In this document: one piece after another, positions 43,657-51,939 of the stretch
Position numbering within the stretch: the first letter of the stretch is position 1
Layout: the number at the start of each line of letters is the position of its first letter
NCBI GenBank assembly: GCA_016711485.1
Contig: JADJSX010000024.1
Coordinates: forward strand, 372,001-436,000
Length of the DNA: 64,000 nucleotides
Source: Leptospiraceae bacterium
Lineage (GTDB): Bacteria > Spirochaetota > Leptospiria > Leptospirales > Leptospiraceae
Direction of reading: 5' to 3'
Program-made: the position numbers and the translations under genes
The notes under the pieces: model-generated
Databases searched by the model: none
Seen by the model: only the letters and a program-made list of their open reading frames with translations
What the model was told of the DNA's origin: nothing

Positions 43657-45045
43657 TTACTGTTTAAAAATTTCTACAAGAACTTCGCCGTTAAATTCTT
43701 TTAGATCAACTTCTCCCAAATAAACAAAACTATTCTGAATAGACTTGACGGAAATTAATTCACTCTCACCTAGTTTTTTGCCAGAATCTTTTGCGCGAAC
43801 AATGCCTTTAAGTTTTAAACCGTCTTTATCGGAGTTATAAATAATTGGATATTTAGATGATTTCCAAAACTTGGGACTTTGGTTTCTATTTTCTTGCGAG
43901 AGTCGTACCGACAAATTATAATTAGCCTCACTTTTCCCATTTGTTTCTTTTATGCTAAGTGGGATTTCTCCTCTGCCGTGTAGGGTAATTGGAATAATCT
44001 TATCGAAAATTGAATTTGGCTCTAAAATGAATTTCATAGGATTTTCTCGATTTAAAGCGGTAAATGAATGTTCGCCCGCATCGATTAAATACGAAACTTC
44101 TTTGGGATAATTGGTTTCGTTTTTTGTTTTTAAATGTAATCTTCCATTTCCAGTAACAGAATCAATTAGTTCGAAGAAAACTGAGCCTGTATTTTTTTTT
44201 ATTTCAAATTCAGTTGTTATTTCTAGTTTTTCTCCTGATTTGACGGGACGAGGATTCCACCAAAGTAAAACCGCTGAATCTGGCGTAGTTGAAATATCTT
44301 TATTTGTAAAGTATTTCCATTCGCTAAGAAAAGCTTTTTCCCAATTTGCAAAAGCAATTTGATCCGGCGGAGTATTTTTATTGCCTGTAAAATAATTTCT
44401 AATACCTATCGTATTAAATTCTGCTGAGTAAGTTTCCCAGTAACTGCTTTTGTAGGGAGTAAATTTGTATTCATTGGAATAAATTTCTTTTTCTGTAGTA
44501 TTGTCCGTGCAAATTTTTAGAGGAATACCTTCATTATCCTCAACTCCAATATCAATTAAACTCCTAAATCCGACATCTACAATTTTATTTGTTTTATTAA
44601 TTGCGCCATAGGAAATATAAAAAGACTCATTTTTATCTGGAATATTTTTTAATATCATAAAAACTTCTACATTCACATTGGGAATAAATCCAGAGATATA
44701 AATCAAATGCTCTTCAATGTTCCATTCTGATTTAACTTCTTTAAGGTCGTTAAATTTATAAACCTTATTGTCAAATTTAATACTCAAATAAGATGAATGA
44801 AATGCAGTGTTTTTAGGAAGTTTTTTATTTTTTAAAAATGTTTCTACCTTTTGAGTTTCCTCATCGGGATAGAAAGTAAAATTTCCAGAGAGTGTCGCAT
44901 AAAGAGGAGTTTTCTCTAAGTATATCGAAAATGATGGAATAGAAGGATTTTTTTGACTCTCAGCAAAACTATAATTAATTACTGCAAAACTGAATAGTAT
45001 AAAAAATATTAATAAGTTACTCTTCAGAAAAAGAAGTAGTTTCAT
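43657..45045 (-). CDS. Secreted beta-rich protein of unknown function
   Basis: 462 residues. A signal peptide (LLIFFILFSFAVINYSFAES) precedes a beta-rich body with repeats of the kind LSGNFTFYPDEE, VEVFMILKNIPDKN and ITTEFEIKKNTG. It starts 29 nt inside the end of the OmpL47-like gene, so the two are co-translated and probably work together on the cell surface. No family recognised. Confidence 0.65.
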   Translation of the reverse strand: MKLLLFLKSNLLIFFILFSFAVINYSFAESQKNPSIPSFSIYLEKTPLYATLSGNFTFYPDEETQKVETFLKNKKLPKNTAFHSSYLSIKFDNKVYKFNDLKEVKSEWNIEEHLIYISGFIPNVNVEVFMILKNIPDKNESFYISYGAINKTNKIVDVGFRSLIDIGVEDNEGIPLKICTDNTTEKEIYSNEYKFTPYKSSYWETYSAEFNTIGIRNYFTGNKNTPPDQIAFANWEKAFLSEWKYFTNKDISTTPDSAVLLWWNPRPVKSGEKLEITTEFEIKKNTGSVFFELIDSVTGNGRLHLKTKNETNYPKEVSYLIDAGEHSFTALNRENPMKFILEPNSIFDKIIPITLHGRGEIPLSIKETNGKSEANYNLSVRLSQENRNQSPKFWKSSKYPIIYNSDKDGLKLKGIVRAKDSGKKLGESELISVKSIQNSFVYLGEVDLKEFNGEVLVEIFKQ

Positions 45046-46231
45046 TTTTTACCTTACACTTAAAATATTTAATCGGTGACTCATTGCCTAAATTGTCGAT
45101 GGCTCTGTATTCGAGAGAGATTTTTTTCTTTTTTCTAGAAATCAGTGGATAATCTCGATATAACCGCCAGTCTTTGTTTCCTCGTTTACGAAATTCTATT
45201 TTTGAAACACCAGAACCTAGATCGAATGCATTTAGACGAATTGAAATATTTGGATCACAGACTGCTCCTAAGGTTGCATGTTTTTCAGGAATTTTGCTCA
45301 ATTCAATATTGATACCCGGTGGCTCGGCGTCTACCGTATATCTGAGATACACTTCTTGGGAAAGATTTGTAACTTTGTCAGTCGCTAGTATCTTTATTTC
45401 TTTAGGTCCAGGACTATCTACCGGCTTATCGATCTTATCCATTGGTAAATATCCTTTTTTGTTCATGTTTATGAAGATATCTTCTATTCCTGAATCACTA
45501 TCTTTCGCCTGCAAAAATAGTTTTACCCCGGGTTTGTAATAAAAAAATGAATTTCTCTCGTAAAATACACCTTCCAGCTGTGCACTTATTTCTGGATTAG
45601 TTATATCTAGAAAAATAGTTTCCTTTTTTTCAAATCGAACTTTTCCTTTATCGTCTAATAACTTGTAGGCGATGGTGTGAGACCCTTGTCCTATAATTAG
45701 AATATCAGTTACTAATTTCTGGAATTTTTCGCCGTCTACACTTACTAATATATCTCCTTTAAATTCATTTGCAAGTTTGAGATGATAGAGTTTGTTGATA
45801 AAAATATCCCCGTCAGGACTTTCGTAACGAACCGATTTTTTTTCTGCGGATTGTATTTTTTCTAAAGTTTGTTTTTTTAGTTTTCGTTTTTCTCTTTTAA
45901 ATTCTTTTAGTGATTTTTTTTCCATTGCTTTTACTTCATGCCAGGAAGATTCTGTGAGAATATATGCTTCTCCACTTTGCAACAATTCTTCTGCATATAT
46001 AACGTTAAATAAAAATAGGAAACTAATTAAGTAACTCACCTTACGTGCAAGCGCGTTGAGGTGAGAGATAGAGGGGCAATCGGCGACACTTCTACGATCG
46101 CTCAGTGCATCGCTTGGGCTGCCCCAAACCTGCGTATTCATTAATTCGTTAGCTTTTTCTAATATTCTTAACTTTACTTTAAATTTCATAATTTTTCTTT
46201 TTTGCATAATATAAGTTAAGTAAAATTTCAT
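45017..46231 (-). CDS. OmpL47-like surface protein, signal peptide split by a MITE
   Basis: The mature part is rich in repeats of the OmpL47 type (AKDSDSGIEDIFINMNKKGY, DLGSGVSKIEFRKRGNKDW, YRAIDNLGNESPIKYF), a spirochaetal outer-surface family. The N-terminus is abnormal. Removing the 189-bp insert (MITE copy C plus one 8-bp duplication) rebuilds ATG at 46231 followed by MKFYLISFLFLFNVIYAEE, a perfect signal peptide. The insert is 63 codons and keeps the frame open, so ribosomes starting at 46231 make MKFYL, 63 foreign residues, then the rest of the hydrophobic segment. Alternatively a GTG at 46039, inside the MITE end, gives VSYLISFLFLFNVIYA and could restore export. Which start is used cannot be told from sequence. 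The 3' end overlaps the next gene by 29 nt. Confidence 0.8.
   Translation of the reverse strand: MKFYLTYIMQKRKIMKFKVKLRILEKANELMNTQVWGSPSDALSDRRSVADCPSISHLNALARKVSYLISFLFLFNVIYAEELLQSGEAYILTESSWHEVKAMEKKSLKEFKREKRKLKKQTLEKIQSAEKKSVRYESPDGDIFINKLYHLKLANEFKGDILVSVDGEKFQKLVTDILIIGQGSHTIAYKLLDDKGKVRFEKKETIFLDITNPEISAQLEGVFYERNSFFYYKPGVKLFLQAKDSDSGIEDIFINMNKKGYLPMDKIDKPVDSPGPKEIKILATDKVTNLSQEVYLRYTVDAEPPGINIELSKIPEKHATLGAVCDPNISIRLNAFDLGSGVSKIEFRKRGNKDWRLYRDYPLISRKKKKISLEYRAIDNLGNESPIKYFKCKVKNETTSFSEE
46035..46215 (+). mobile_element. MITE copy C (181 bp), inserted within a signal peptide
   Basis: Third copy of the MITE family, same orientation as A and B. Left end CTCACCTTACG; right end GCATAATATAAG, diverged from the others. 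It is flanked by TTAAGTAA on both sides (46027-46034 and 46216-46223). It lies inside the 5' end of the OmpL47-like gene, in frame. On the minus strand its reading frame contains MKFKVKLRILEKANELMNTQVW, nearly the same as copy A. It is longer than the others because of an extra piece around CGATCGCTCAGTGCATCG. Confidence 0.88.
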
Positions 46232-46247
46232 TTGAAATACCATCTCT

Positions 46248-47246
46248 CTACTCCCAATGTCTATTTTTTTTCTGTCGTCTTAGTTTTCCACTTTTTAAAT
46301 TTCCTACTCGAATTCGATAAGGAACTTCTAATCCTTCCAACATAGATTCAAGGCTTTTAGCTCTTTCTTCATCTAACTTTCCTATTTTTTCTATCATTAA
46401 ACAGTTATTATTCGCATTACAACATTCTCCCACTTTGCATTTTTTTTTGTATTTTGCAAGTTCCGGAAATGTAGAAAGTATGTCTCCCTTTGTTAGATGG
46501 AGTAGTCCCCATTCTTTGATTCCAGGAGAATCAATTAGTATGGTTGTGGGGTTAATTACGATTAAACTTGAATTCGTAGTTGTATGTTTCCCTTTTTGTG
46601 TGGAGTGGCTAATTTCATTTGTCTTTTGTTCAGAGTTGCTGGTGATTAAATTTATTAAACTCGATTTTCCAACACCTGAATTGCCGACTAAATAGGTTAT
46701 TTTATTTTGAAGTCCTGAAAGTAATTCTTTAATACTTTCTTGGTCTGTGCAAGTAATAGGAAAAACTTTATAACCTAAGTTTTCGTATTTTTCAATTCTT
46801 TCGTATAACTTCTCTTCTGTTACTAAATCCTTTTTGTTGAAAATAATAATAGGTTTAACATTTGAATGATAACAGGCAGTGATACTTCGATCGATAAAAC
46901 CGTCCTTTGTTTCGGGACCTGCAAGAGATGCAATAATCGCAACAAAGTCTACGTTTGCACATAAGATATGTTTATCGGAATTACTGCTTTGTCTGGTTAA
47001 AAAACTAATTCGTTCTTCTTTTGAAAGAATTACCCAATCTCCCTTTTCTTCTGGTTCATTCTCCGCTTGAATTCGATCTCCTACAACAAATGGATGTCTT
47101 TCTTCTGATTTGTTTAGTCTTAGTTTTCCTTTTAATACTGCTCGTTTGAATCCGAATTTGGATGAGTAAATTTCATAATATGCTCCATAAATTTTGGAGA
47201 TAATAAAATTTTCTTTGACAGTAGAAGTTGATTGTTCTAAATTCAT
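46248..47246 (-). CDS. rsgA: Ribosome small-subunit GTPase RsgA
   Basis: 332 residues. The order of domains is the RsgA circular permutation: OB-fold (to about residue 90), GTPase with IIFNKKDLV (G4) before YLVGNSGVGKSSLINLI (G1) and DSPGIKEW (G3), then a zinc site with CKVGECCNANNNCLM. RsgA helps mature the 30S subunit and is stimulated by ribosomes. ATG 47246 is divergent from the histidine kinase gene, whose start is 17 bp away. It ends 16 bp before the OmpL47-like gene start on the same strand, so MITE copy C lies behind it. Confidence 0.93.
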   Translation of the reverse strand: MNLEQSTSTVKENFIISKIYGAYYEIYSSKFGFKRAVLKGKLRLNKSEERHPFVVGDRIQAENEPEEKGDWVILSKEERISFLTRQSSNSDKHILCANVDFVAIIASLAGPETKDGFIDRSITACYHSNVKPIIIFNKKDLVTEEKLYERIEKYENLGYKVFPITCTDQESIKELLSGLQNKITYLVGNSGVGKSSLINLITSNSEQKTNEISHSTQKGKHTTTNSSLIVINPTTILIDSPGIKEWGLLHLTKGDILSTFPELAKYKKKCKVGECCNANNNCLMIEKIGKLDEERAKSLESMLEGLEVPYRIRVGNLKSGKLRRQKKNRHWE

Positions 47247-47263
47247 ACAGCCTACATTTTACC

Positions 47264-49054
47264 ATGAAATTTAAAGAAAAAATAAACACAGTGACTCTTA
47301 TCAGTTTTTTTACTTTGGTTGTAATTACTGGGATTCAGTATACACTGCTCTTTTTTTATTTTATTCAATTGGGGTTTCATCCTACCTTTATTCAATCTGG
47401 TATTCAAATTTCTATCATATTTTTATTAAATCTATTTGGGAGTGCTATCACAGTTTTATACCGAAAGAAAAAGGAAAAAATAAAATTCGAAATTATCATG
47501 CGCGAAGAACAAGATCGGATTCGAGAGATTGCATATATCACTACACTTGGTAATCTAAAAAACAATCTATTTCGAATGAATCAAACAAGCAAAATTTGCC
47601 AAACACTGAATGCATTTTTAGAAGATGTTTTTAAAGTGAAACATTCTATTGTATATTTATGGTCAGATGAAGACGGTGCTTTTGCTCCTATGCCAGTTTC
47701 ACAAATGTCGAATCGTTTTTTTGTGTATGACCCATTTATGCTTTGGCTAACGGATAATGATCAAATTTTGACAAGGGAACATTTTAATAAAGCACCGGGT
47801 TATGCAGATATTAGAGAGGATGCTATTCGAATTTTAGATGCAGCAAATGCAGAAATAATTATCCCTCTCACTATCAATGCTAGTCTTTTAGGAATTTTAT
47901 TTTTAGGAGAAAAACAGGATTCAACATATATGTCAGCAGAGGACTTAGACCGTTTGTATGAAATAAAATCAACTTCGGTAATGTCTTTGTCTAACGCAAT
48001 TTTTTACGCTAGATCGATTGCTCTCACAGAAAATTTGGAAAACAAAGTTAGGGAAAGAACTAAAGCGTTAGAAGAAACACAAGCACAGTTGGTTATGTCT
48101 GAAAAAATGGCGTCTCTTGGTGTAATGGTAGCAGGTATAGCACACGAAATCAATACTCCCGCCGGAGTAATTCATGGGTCAGCAGGTAATATGGAGGAAA
48201 ATCTGCATTATCTGATTGTACGGTTTCCGGAGGTTGTTAAGTATTTTGGAAATGAAGAGTTTGCAAAAAACTATATAACTTTTTTAGATATAATGGTAAC
48301 TGAATCAAATCGAAATAGTTTGGAGTCAAAAGACAGATTTAAACTGAAAAGAGAGATGCGGGATGATATTTCAAAGAGCGGCATAGACCCATTACTCGCT
48401 GATGATCTAGCCAGTTTCATAGTAGAAAAAAACTTTGTAGAAAAAAAAGAATTATTATTAGAGATTATAAAAGTTGGTGGGCGAGATATTTTGGAACTTT
48501 TAAAACGCACTAGCCATTTAAATTTAAATTTAAGAAATATAAATTATGCCATTAAAAATATAGTACGAATTGTAAGGGCTTTAAAATACTATTCTCATTT
48601 AGACCAAGCAAGTTATGTCGAAGCCGACTTGATTGAAGGAATTGAGAATACTCTAATTATAGTTCATAACCAAATTAAGTTAGGAGTTACTGTAGAGAGG
48701 AACTTCAAAGAAATTCCGTTAGTTCCATGTAATCTAGACGAACTCAATCAAGTTTGGACAAATATTATCCAAAATGCAATTCAAGCCATGAAAGGAAAAG
48801 GTACACTAAAAATATCATCCTACTTAGAAAAACCTTATGTATGCATCGAATTTCAGGATAGCGGACCCGGAATAAAGCCAGAAATATTGGATAGAATTTG
48901 GGATCCGTTTTTTACAACTAAAGACCAAGGTGAAGGCTCAGGGCTTGGTTTGGGCATTGTAAAGGGAATTGTAGAAAAACACAAAGGCAAAATTTCTGCC
49001 ACTTCCAAACCCGGAGAAACTAGATTCAAGATTCAACTACCGTATCAAAATTAA
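47264..49054 (+). CDS. Membrane sensor histidine kinase with a GAF-like domain
   Basis: About 596 residues from ATG 47264; an earlier in-frame ATG at 47228 would overlap rsgA. Two membrane helices at the N-terminus (TLISFFTLVVITGIQY and SIIFLLNLFGSAITVL) are followed by a GAF-like sensor region (90-250), a coiled coil, a HisKA domain with LGVMVAGIAHEINTPAGVI (phospho-acceptor His) and an HATPase domain with NLDELNQVWTNIIQNAIQAM, DSGPGI and GSGLGLGIVKGI. It is therefore a complete autokinase, in contrast to the PAS protein at 336. No receiver gene is adjacent, so its partner is elsewhere. Confidence 0.88.
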   Translation: MKFKEKINTVTLISFFTLVVITGIQYTLLFFYFIQLGFHPTFIQSGIQISIIFLLNLFGSAITVLYRKKKEKIKFEIIMREEQDRIREIAYITTLGNLKNNLFRMNQTSKICQTLNAFLEDVFKVKHSIVYLWSDEDGAFAPMPVSQMSNRFFVYDPFMLWLTDNDQILTREHFNKAPGYADIREDAIRILDAANAEIIIPLTINASLLGILFLGEKQDSTYMSAEDLDRLYEIKSTSVMSLSNAIFYARSIALTENLENKVRERTKALEETQAQLVMSEKMASLGVMVAGIAHEINTPAGVIHGSAGNMEENLHYLIVRFPEVVKYFGNEEFAKNYITFLDIMVTESNRNSLESKDRFKLKREMRDDISKSGIDPLLADDLASFIVEKNFVEKKELLLEIIKVGGRDILELLKRTSHLNLNLRNINYAIKNIVRIVRALKYYSHLDQASYVEADLIEGIENTLIIVHNQIKLGVTVERNFKEIPLVPCNLDELNQVWTNIIQNAIQAMKGKGTLKISSYLEKPYVCIEFQDSGPGIKPEILDRIWDPFFTTKDQGEGSGLGLGIVKGIVEKHKGKISATSKPGETRFKIQLPYQN

Positions 49055-49119
49055 AGTTGACTCAATCCTGAAAAAAAATTTCCGTTGAGATAGTAGTTTT
49101 TACAAGAGGATCAATCTAA

Positions 49120-50400
49120 ATGCAACCATTCATTCCAGCCACCTTTAATCTCGCACTCAATTGGACTGCCGATTTATTATTTCCCGTATTACTTAAAGCC
49201 GTGCAGAACATCAACGAAGTTGTAATTACTGACGAAGATAAGGCGATGCTTCGTAGTTTAAAGAAAGATAGACTTTTATTTTTTACAAATCATCCAACAA
49301 CCGCCGAACCACCCATTGCGTATCATATTGCGAATATAATGGGAACTCGTTTTAAGTTTATGGCATCCAGACAGGTATTTGAATGGAATGGGGGAATGGT
49401 AGGAAAAGTAATTTCTGGAATAGGAGCCTTTTCTGTTATTGCAGGAATTCCAGATAGAGAATCATTGAAAGCGGCAAGAAATGCGTTAGCTGCTCGTGAA
49501 GGCAAACTTGTATTATTCCCAGAAGGAGAACCAACTAGTGGGGAAAACGACAATTTAATGCCATTTCAACCCGGACTTGCTCAACTTGGGTTTTGGGGAT
49601 ACGAAGATGCAAAAAAAATAGATCCAAATGCAGATGTAACAGTTCTTCCTGGATTTATGAAATATGTAATTGATGCAACTGAAAAAGAAATCAGAACTGA
49701 TTTGGAAGATTCAATTAAAAAACTCGAAAAACACTACAGCATAGATCCTGGTCGTAAAAATATGTTACGTAGATTTTTGACCGTTGGTCGCTATATGATG
49801 GAAGAGGCAGAAAGAGAATACAATATTAAAGACGGCGACAAACATGATTTTGATTATCGTGTAGGTAGAATACGTCATGCGATCTTAGACAATTGCGCTG
49901 ATAAGTTTCAAATCAAAGGTTACAAAAGAGACGATGATGCGATTCACAAACTTCGTCATTTATTTGCCGTAATGGAAATGGTTATGATTAAATATCCAGA
50001 CGACACACTTCCAAAACTTTCCAATCAAGAAATGGAATGGTTCAAACGGGAATGTGTAAAAGCATTTGACTTCATTGCGATTAAGGGAGATTACCTCGCA
50101 TCGAATCCTACGCCAGAACGTTTTTACGAATGGCTTGCTCGTTATGAATCCTATGTATTTGGAAAAATTCCTCGTGCATTAGGAGGAGAGGCGGCTCACT
50201 TGCCTCGCAAAGCATACATCACTTTCAAAAAACCTTTCCATTTATCTGAATACTATGGAGAATACAAAACCAAAAAAAGAGGCGCTATTGATTCTATGAT
50301 GGCAAGGCTGAGAGTGGATATGCAAGAATTACTCGATGCGTCCATGTATCTCTCACGTCCAATGGTGAAACCATTCGATACCGAGAGTTTGGTCGATTAG
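49120..50400 (+). CDS. PlsC-type acyltransferase (phospholipid synthesis-like)
   Basis: 426 residues, longer than ordinary PlsC. The N-terminal half has the acyltransferase motifs: LLFFTNHPTTAEPPIAY (motif I, HX4E where the usual motif is HX4D), and FPEGEPTSG (motif III). The C-terminal half (about 200-426) has helical and basic regions not found in small PlsC proteins. Such enzymes add an acyl chain to lysophosphatidate or other glycerolipids at the inner membrane. The Asp-to-Glu change in motif I is seen in some PlsC relatives but may alter activity. AGAGG lies before ATG 49120. Confidence 0.75.
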   Translation: MQPFIPATFNLALNWTADLLFPVLLKAVQNINEVVITDEDKAMLRSLKKDRLLFFTNHPTTAEPPIAYHIANIMGTRFKFMASRQVFEWNGGMVGKVISGIGAFSVIAGIPDRESLKAARNALAAREGKLVLFPEGEPTSGENDNLMPFQPGLAQLGFWGYEDAKKIDPNADVTVLPGFMKYVIDATEKEIRTDLEDSIKKLEKHYSIDPGRKNMLRRFLTVGRYMMEEAEREYNIKDGDKHDFDYRVGRIRHAILDNCADKFQIKGYKRDDDAIHKLRHLFAVMEMVMIKYPDDTLPKLSNQEMEWFKRECVKAFDFIAIKGDYLASNPTPERFYEWLARYESYVFGKIPRALGGEAAHLPRKAYITFKKPFHLSEYYGEYKTKKRGAIDSMMARLRVDMQELLDASMYLSRPMVKPFDTESLVD

Positions 50401-50447
50401 ATTTTCAAGTGTGAATTAGAACGAAATCGCCTCCCGTCTTTGTTCAG

Positions 50448-50536
50448 CAAAAGGCTATGGGCGTTGCGCATTCTCTGCATTTGCCACACCAAACTATGAT
50501 TTTGTTCTCTTTTCACTGCTAATGCGCCGGGCTCTC
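50448..50536 (-). repeat. Dispersed repeat family 2, copy 2 (inverted)
   Basis: Reverse complement of the repeat at 2875-2962. It shares TGAGAGCCCGGCGCATTA and GAGAATGCGCAACGCCCATA with that copy, while the middle is diverged. AATGCGC and GCGCATT again face each other near the ends. Confidence 0.7.
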
Positions 50537-50562
50537 ACTCTTGTCGGGCGGTTTGAACATAA

Positions 50563-50662
50563 GGACTTGATGAATCAAGTCCCTACGTTAGTCCCTACGT
50601 TAGTCCCTACGTTAGTCCCTACGTTAGTCCCTGCATTAGTCCCTGCGTTAGTCCCTGCGTTA
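50563..50662 (+). repeat. Palindrome followed by seven 12-bp tandem repeats
   Basis: GGACTTGATGAATCAAGTCC (a near-perfect palindrome shared with the repeat at 23515) runs directly into seven units of GTCCCTACGTTA: four exact, then GTCCCTGCATTA and two GTCCCTGCGTTA. The period of 12 keeps a reading frame open and creates a false VPTLVPTLVP coding signal. The A-to-G drift at the distal end shows directional decay or slippage. Confidence 0.85.
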
Positions 50663-50727
50663 GTTGCTAACGTGAACCTCTCTGGAGACAGTGGGGCTTT
50701 TTTGTGTCATTGAAAACTCTTCATTTA

Positions 50728-50778
50728 CCAGACGATATGCTTAAATTTGAATAAATTTTATTTCAGCATATAGTCTGG
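50728..50778. repeat. Hairpin with 14-bp stem
   Basis: CCAGACGATATGCT (50728-50741) is matched by AGCATATAGTCTGG (50765-50778) with one mismatch; the loop is 23 nt and AT-rich. It may be a terminator for the remnant gene ending at 50873 on the minus strand, or a small repeat. Confidence 0.6.
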
Positions 50779-50872
50779 AATTTGAAAAGATAATCTTTTC
50801 TGTTTATTAGAACAATCCTCAGTCTTAGAACGAAGGAGTCGGTAGACTGGGCAGTTGTTTATTGTTCAATAT

Positions 50873-51148
50873 TTATTTCAATTTCATTAAAAAACTTTTG
50901 TAACTATATTCAACTTTGAGATTCCAGCTTCCTTTATTCCAAGACTCTTTTGAGATTTCAAATACTTCACCACTTTTAACTGTAATACCAGGATTTAGAT
51001 CACTTAGTGCTTTTGTATTGGAACCAATATCTGTTTGATAATAAATTGACTTACCACTATCACTCTCATACTCAGTTCCGTTCTCATCTACCATTTTAAA
51101 ATATTTTATAGTTTTTTGAAAAGAACTGCTTTTTGTTGTAGTCTTGGT
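50873..51148 (-). pseudogene. C-terminal remnant of a DUF4352-type lipoprotein
   Basis: The open frame covers about 91 codons and has no start of its own. Its sequence matches the C-terminal part of a DUF4352 immunoglobulin-like domain: YFKMVDENGTEYESDSG, LSDLNPGITVKSGEVFEI and KESW followed by a closing strand. A complete family member would have a signal peptide and 60-80 more residues upstream; instead a stop codon lies just before it. It is a truncated gene. It lies at the edge of the repeat cluster, which may have caused the loss. Confidence 0.6.
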
Positions 51149-51249
51149 TTATTATTTTTTTAGTTGACCGAAAATAGAAAGGAAAGAATAATCTATAAAG
51201 TAATCATTTGTATAGTTATATGTTGAAACTTACTGTAGGAGGGCGTAAA

Positions 51250-51825
51250 ATGATAATCGTTAAACAAAAAAAAACTGAGTTTCCTTACAGTGAAGAAAAA
51301 GCTACGCAAGCCTCCTCTTTTATGTTAGAATTGGCAGGTGGACAGATGGAGTATATTCATTTGATTAAATTACTATACCTTGCTGACAGACAAGCTCTCG
51401 GGGAATGGTCAAGACCAATTACTACAGACAGATATGTTTCCATGAAGGATGGGATTGTACTCAGTAGAATATTGGATCATATTAAACTGAATGATAGTGA
51501 ACTATGGACTAATCATATTCAAAAAGATGGGTATCGTATTTCTATAACAAAGCCTTTTGAAAAATATTCCAAGTTAAGTAAGGCTGATAAAGATGTAATG
51601 AAGCAAGTCTTTGAACAATACAAGGAAATGGACGCATGGACTTTAATCGAAGAAGTAATTCATAAACTCCCAGAATGGGATTCCAGTGTTGTAGAAAAAA
51701 ATACACAAACACCAGTTGATCTTTTCACTCTATTTTCAAAGTTAAATTTTCCAGAAGACGAAGCGAAAGAAATAATAAAAGACATTGAAACAAAAACAAT
51801 TTTTCCTCATTTAAACTGGTCGTAA
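51250..51825 (+). CDS. Panacea-domain (SocA/DUF4065-like) protein
   Basis: 191 residues from ATG 51250, which is preceded by AGGAGGG at perfect spacing; an upstream in-frame ATG at 51208 has none. The core fits the Panacea antitoxin domain: HLIKLLYLADRQALGEWSRPITTDRYVSMKDGIVLSRI. In known systems such proteins neutralise diverse toxins, or act as proteolytic adaptors like SocA. No toxin partner lies beside it: the upstream remnant is DUF4352 and the downstream genes run in the opposite direction. It is therefore an orphan, or part of the nearby defence cluster. Confidence 0.8.
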   Translation: MIIVKQKKTEFPYSEEKATQASSFMLELAGGQMEYIHLIKLLYLADRQALGEWSRPITTDRYVSMKDGIVLSRILDHIKLNDSELWTNHIQKDGYRISITKPFEKYSKLSKADKDVMKQVFEQYKEMDAWTLIEEVIHKLPEWDSSVVEKNTQTPVDLFTLFSKLNFPEDEAKEIIKDIETKTIFPHLNWS

Positions 51826-51835
51826 TTCTTCTAAT

Positions 51836-51931
51836 CTACCTCGGCTCCAACGCCTCTCGTAAAACCTGTTGCAACAATCTTTCATTGTAGGCTACACTCT
51901 GTTTGATTTTTAACATTGAATACAAAATCAT
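51836..51931 (-). CDS. 31-codon open frame after hsdM, remnant or small gene
   Basis: ATG 51931 lies just after the hsdM stop codon with GGAG at 5-nt spacing, so it should be translated. The peptide is MILYSMLKIKQSVAYNERLL continuing for 11 more residues, helical and amphipathic. It may be a true tiny gene coupled to hsdM or the end of a lost gene. Too short for family assignment. Confidence 0.4.
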   Translation of the reverse strand: MILYSMLKIKQSVAYNERLLQQVLREALEPR

Positions 51932-51939
51932 ATTTCTCC

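Larger units (their letters stand above)
50401..50872. other. Repeat-rich intergenic region marking the island edge
   Basis: No real gene. It holds dispersed repeat family 2 copy 2 (50448-50536), a palindrome with a 12-bp tandem repeat (50563-50662) and a hairpin (50728-50778). It separates the core-gene half of the window from the restriction and toxin island. Confidence 0.6.

Noticed and set aside
43507..43704. Plus-strand frame of 65 codons
   Set aside because: Overlaps the end of a minus-strand gene, lacks a good ribosome-binding site and has no protein-like pattern.
50579..50662. Tandem repeats as a possible CRISPR array
   Set aside because: Units of 12 bp are directly joined without spacers; no cas genes are present.
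50522..50713. Plus-strand frame with repeated VPTLVPTLVP
   Set aside because: It is the translation of the 12-bp tandem repeat; no family match and the start lies in another repeat.
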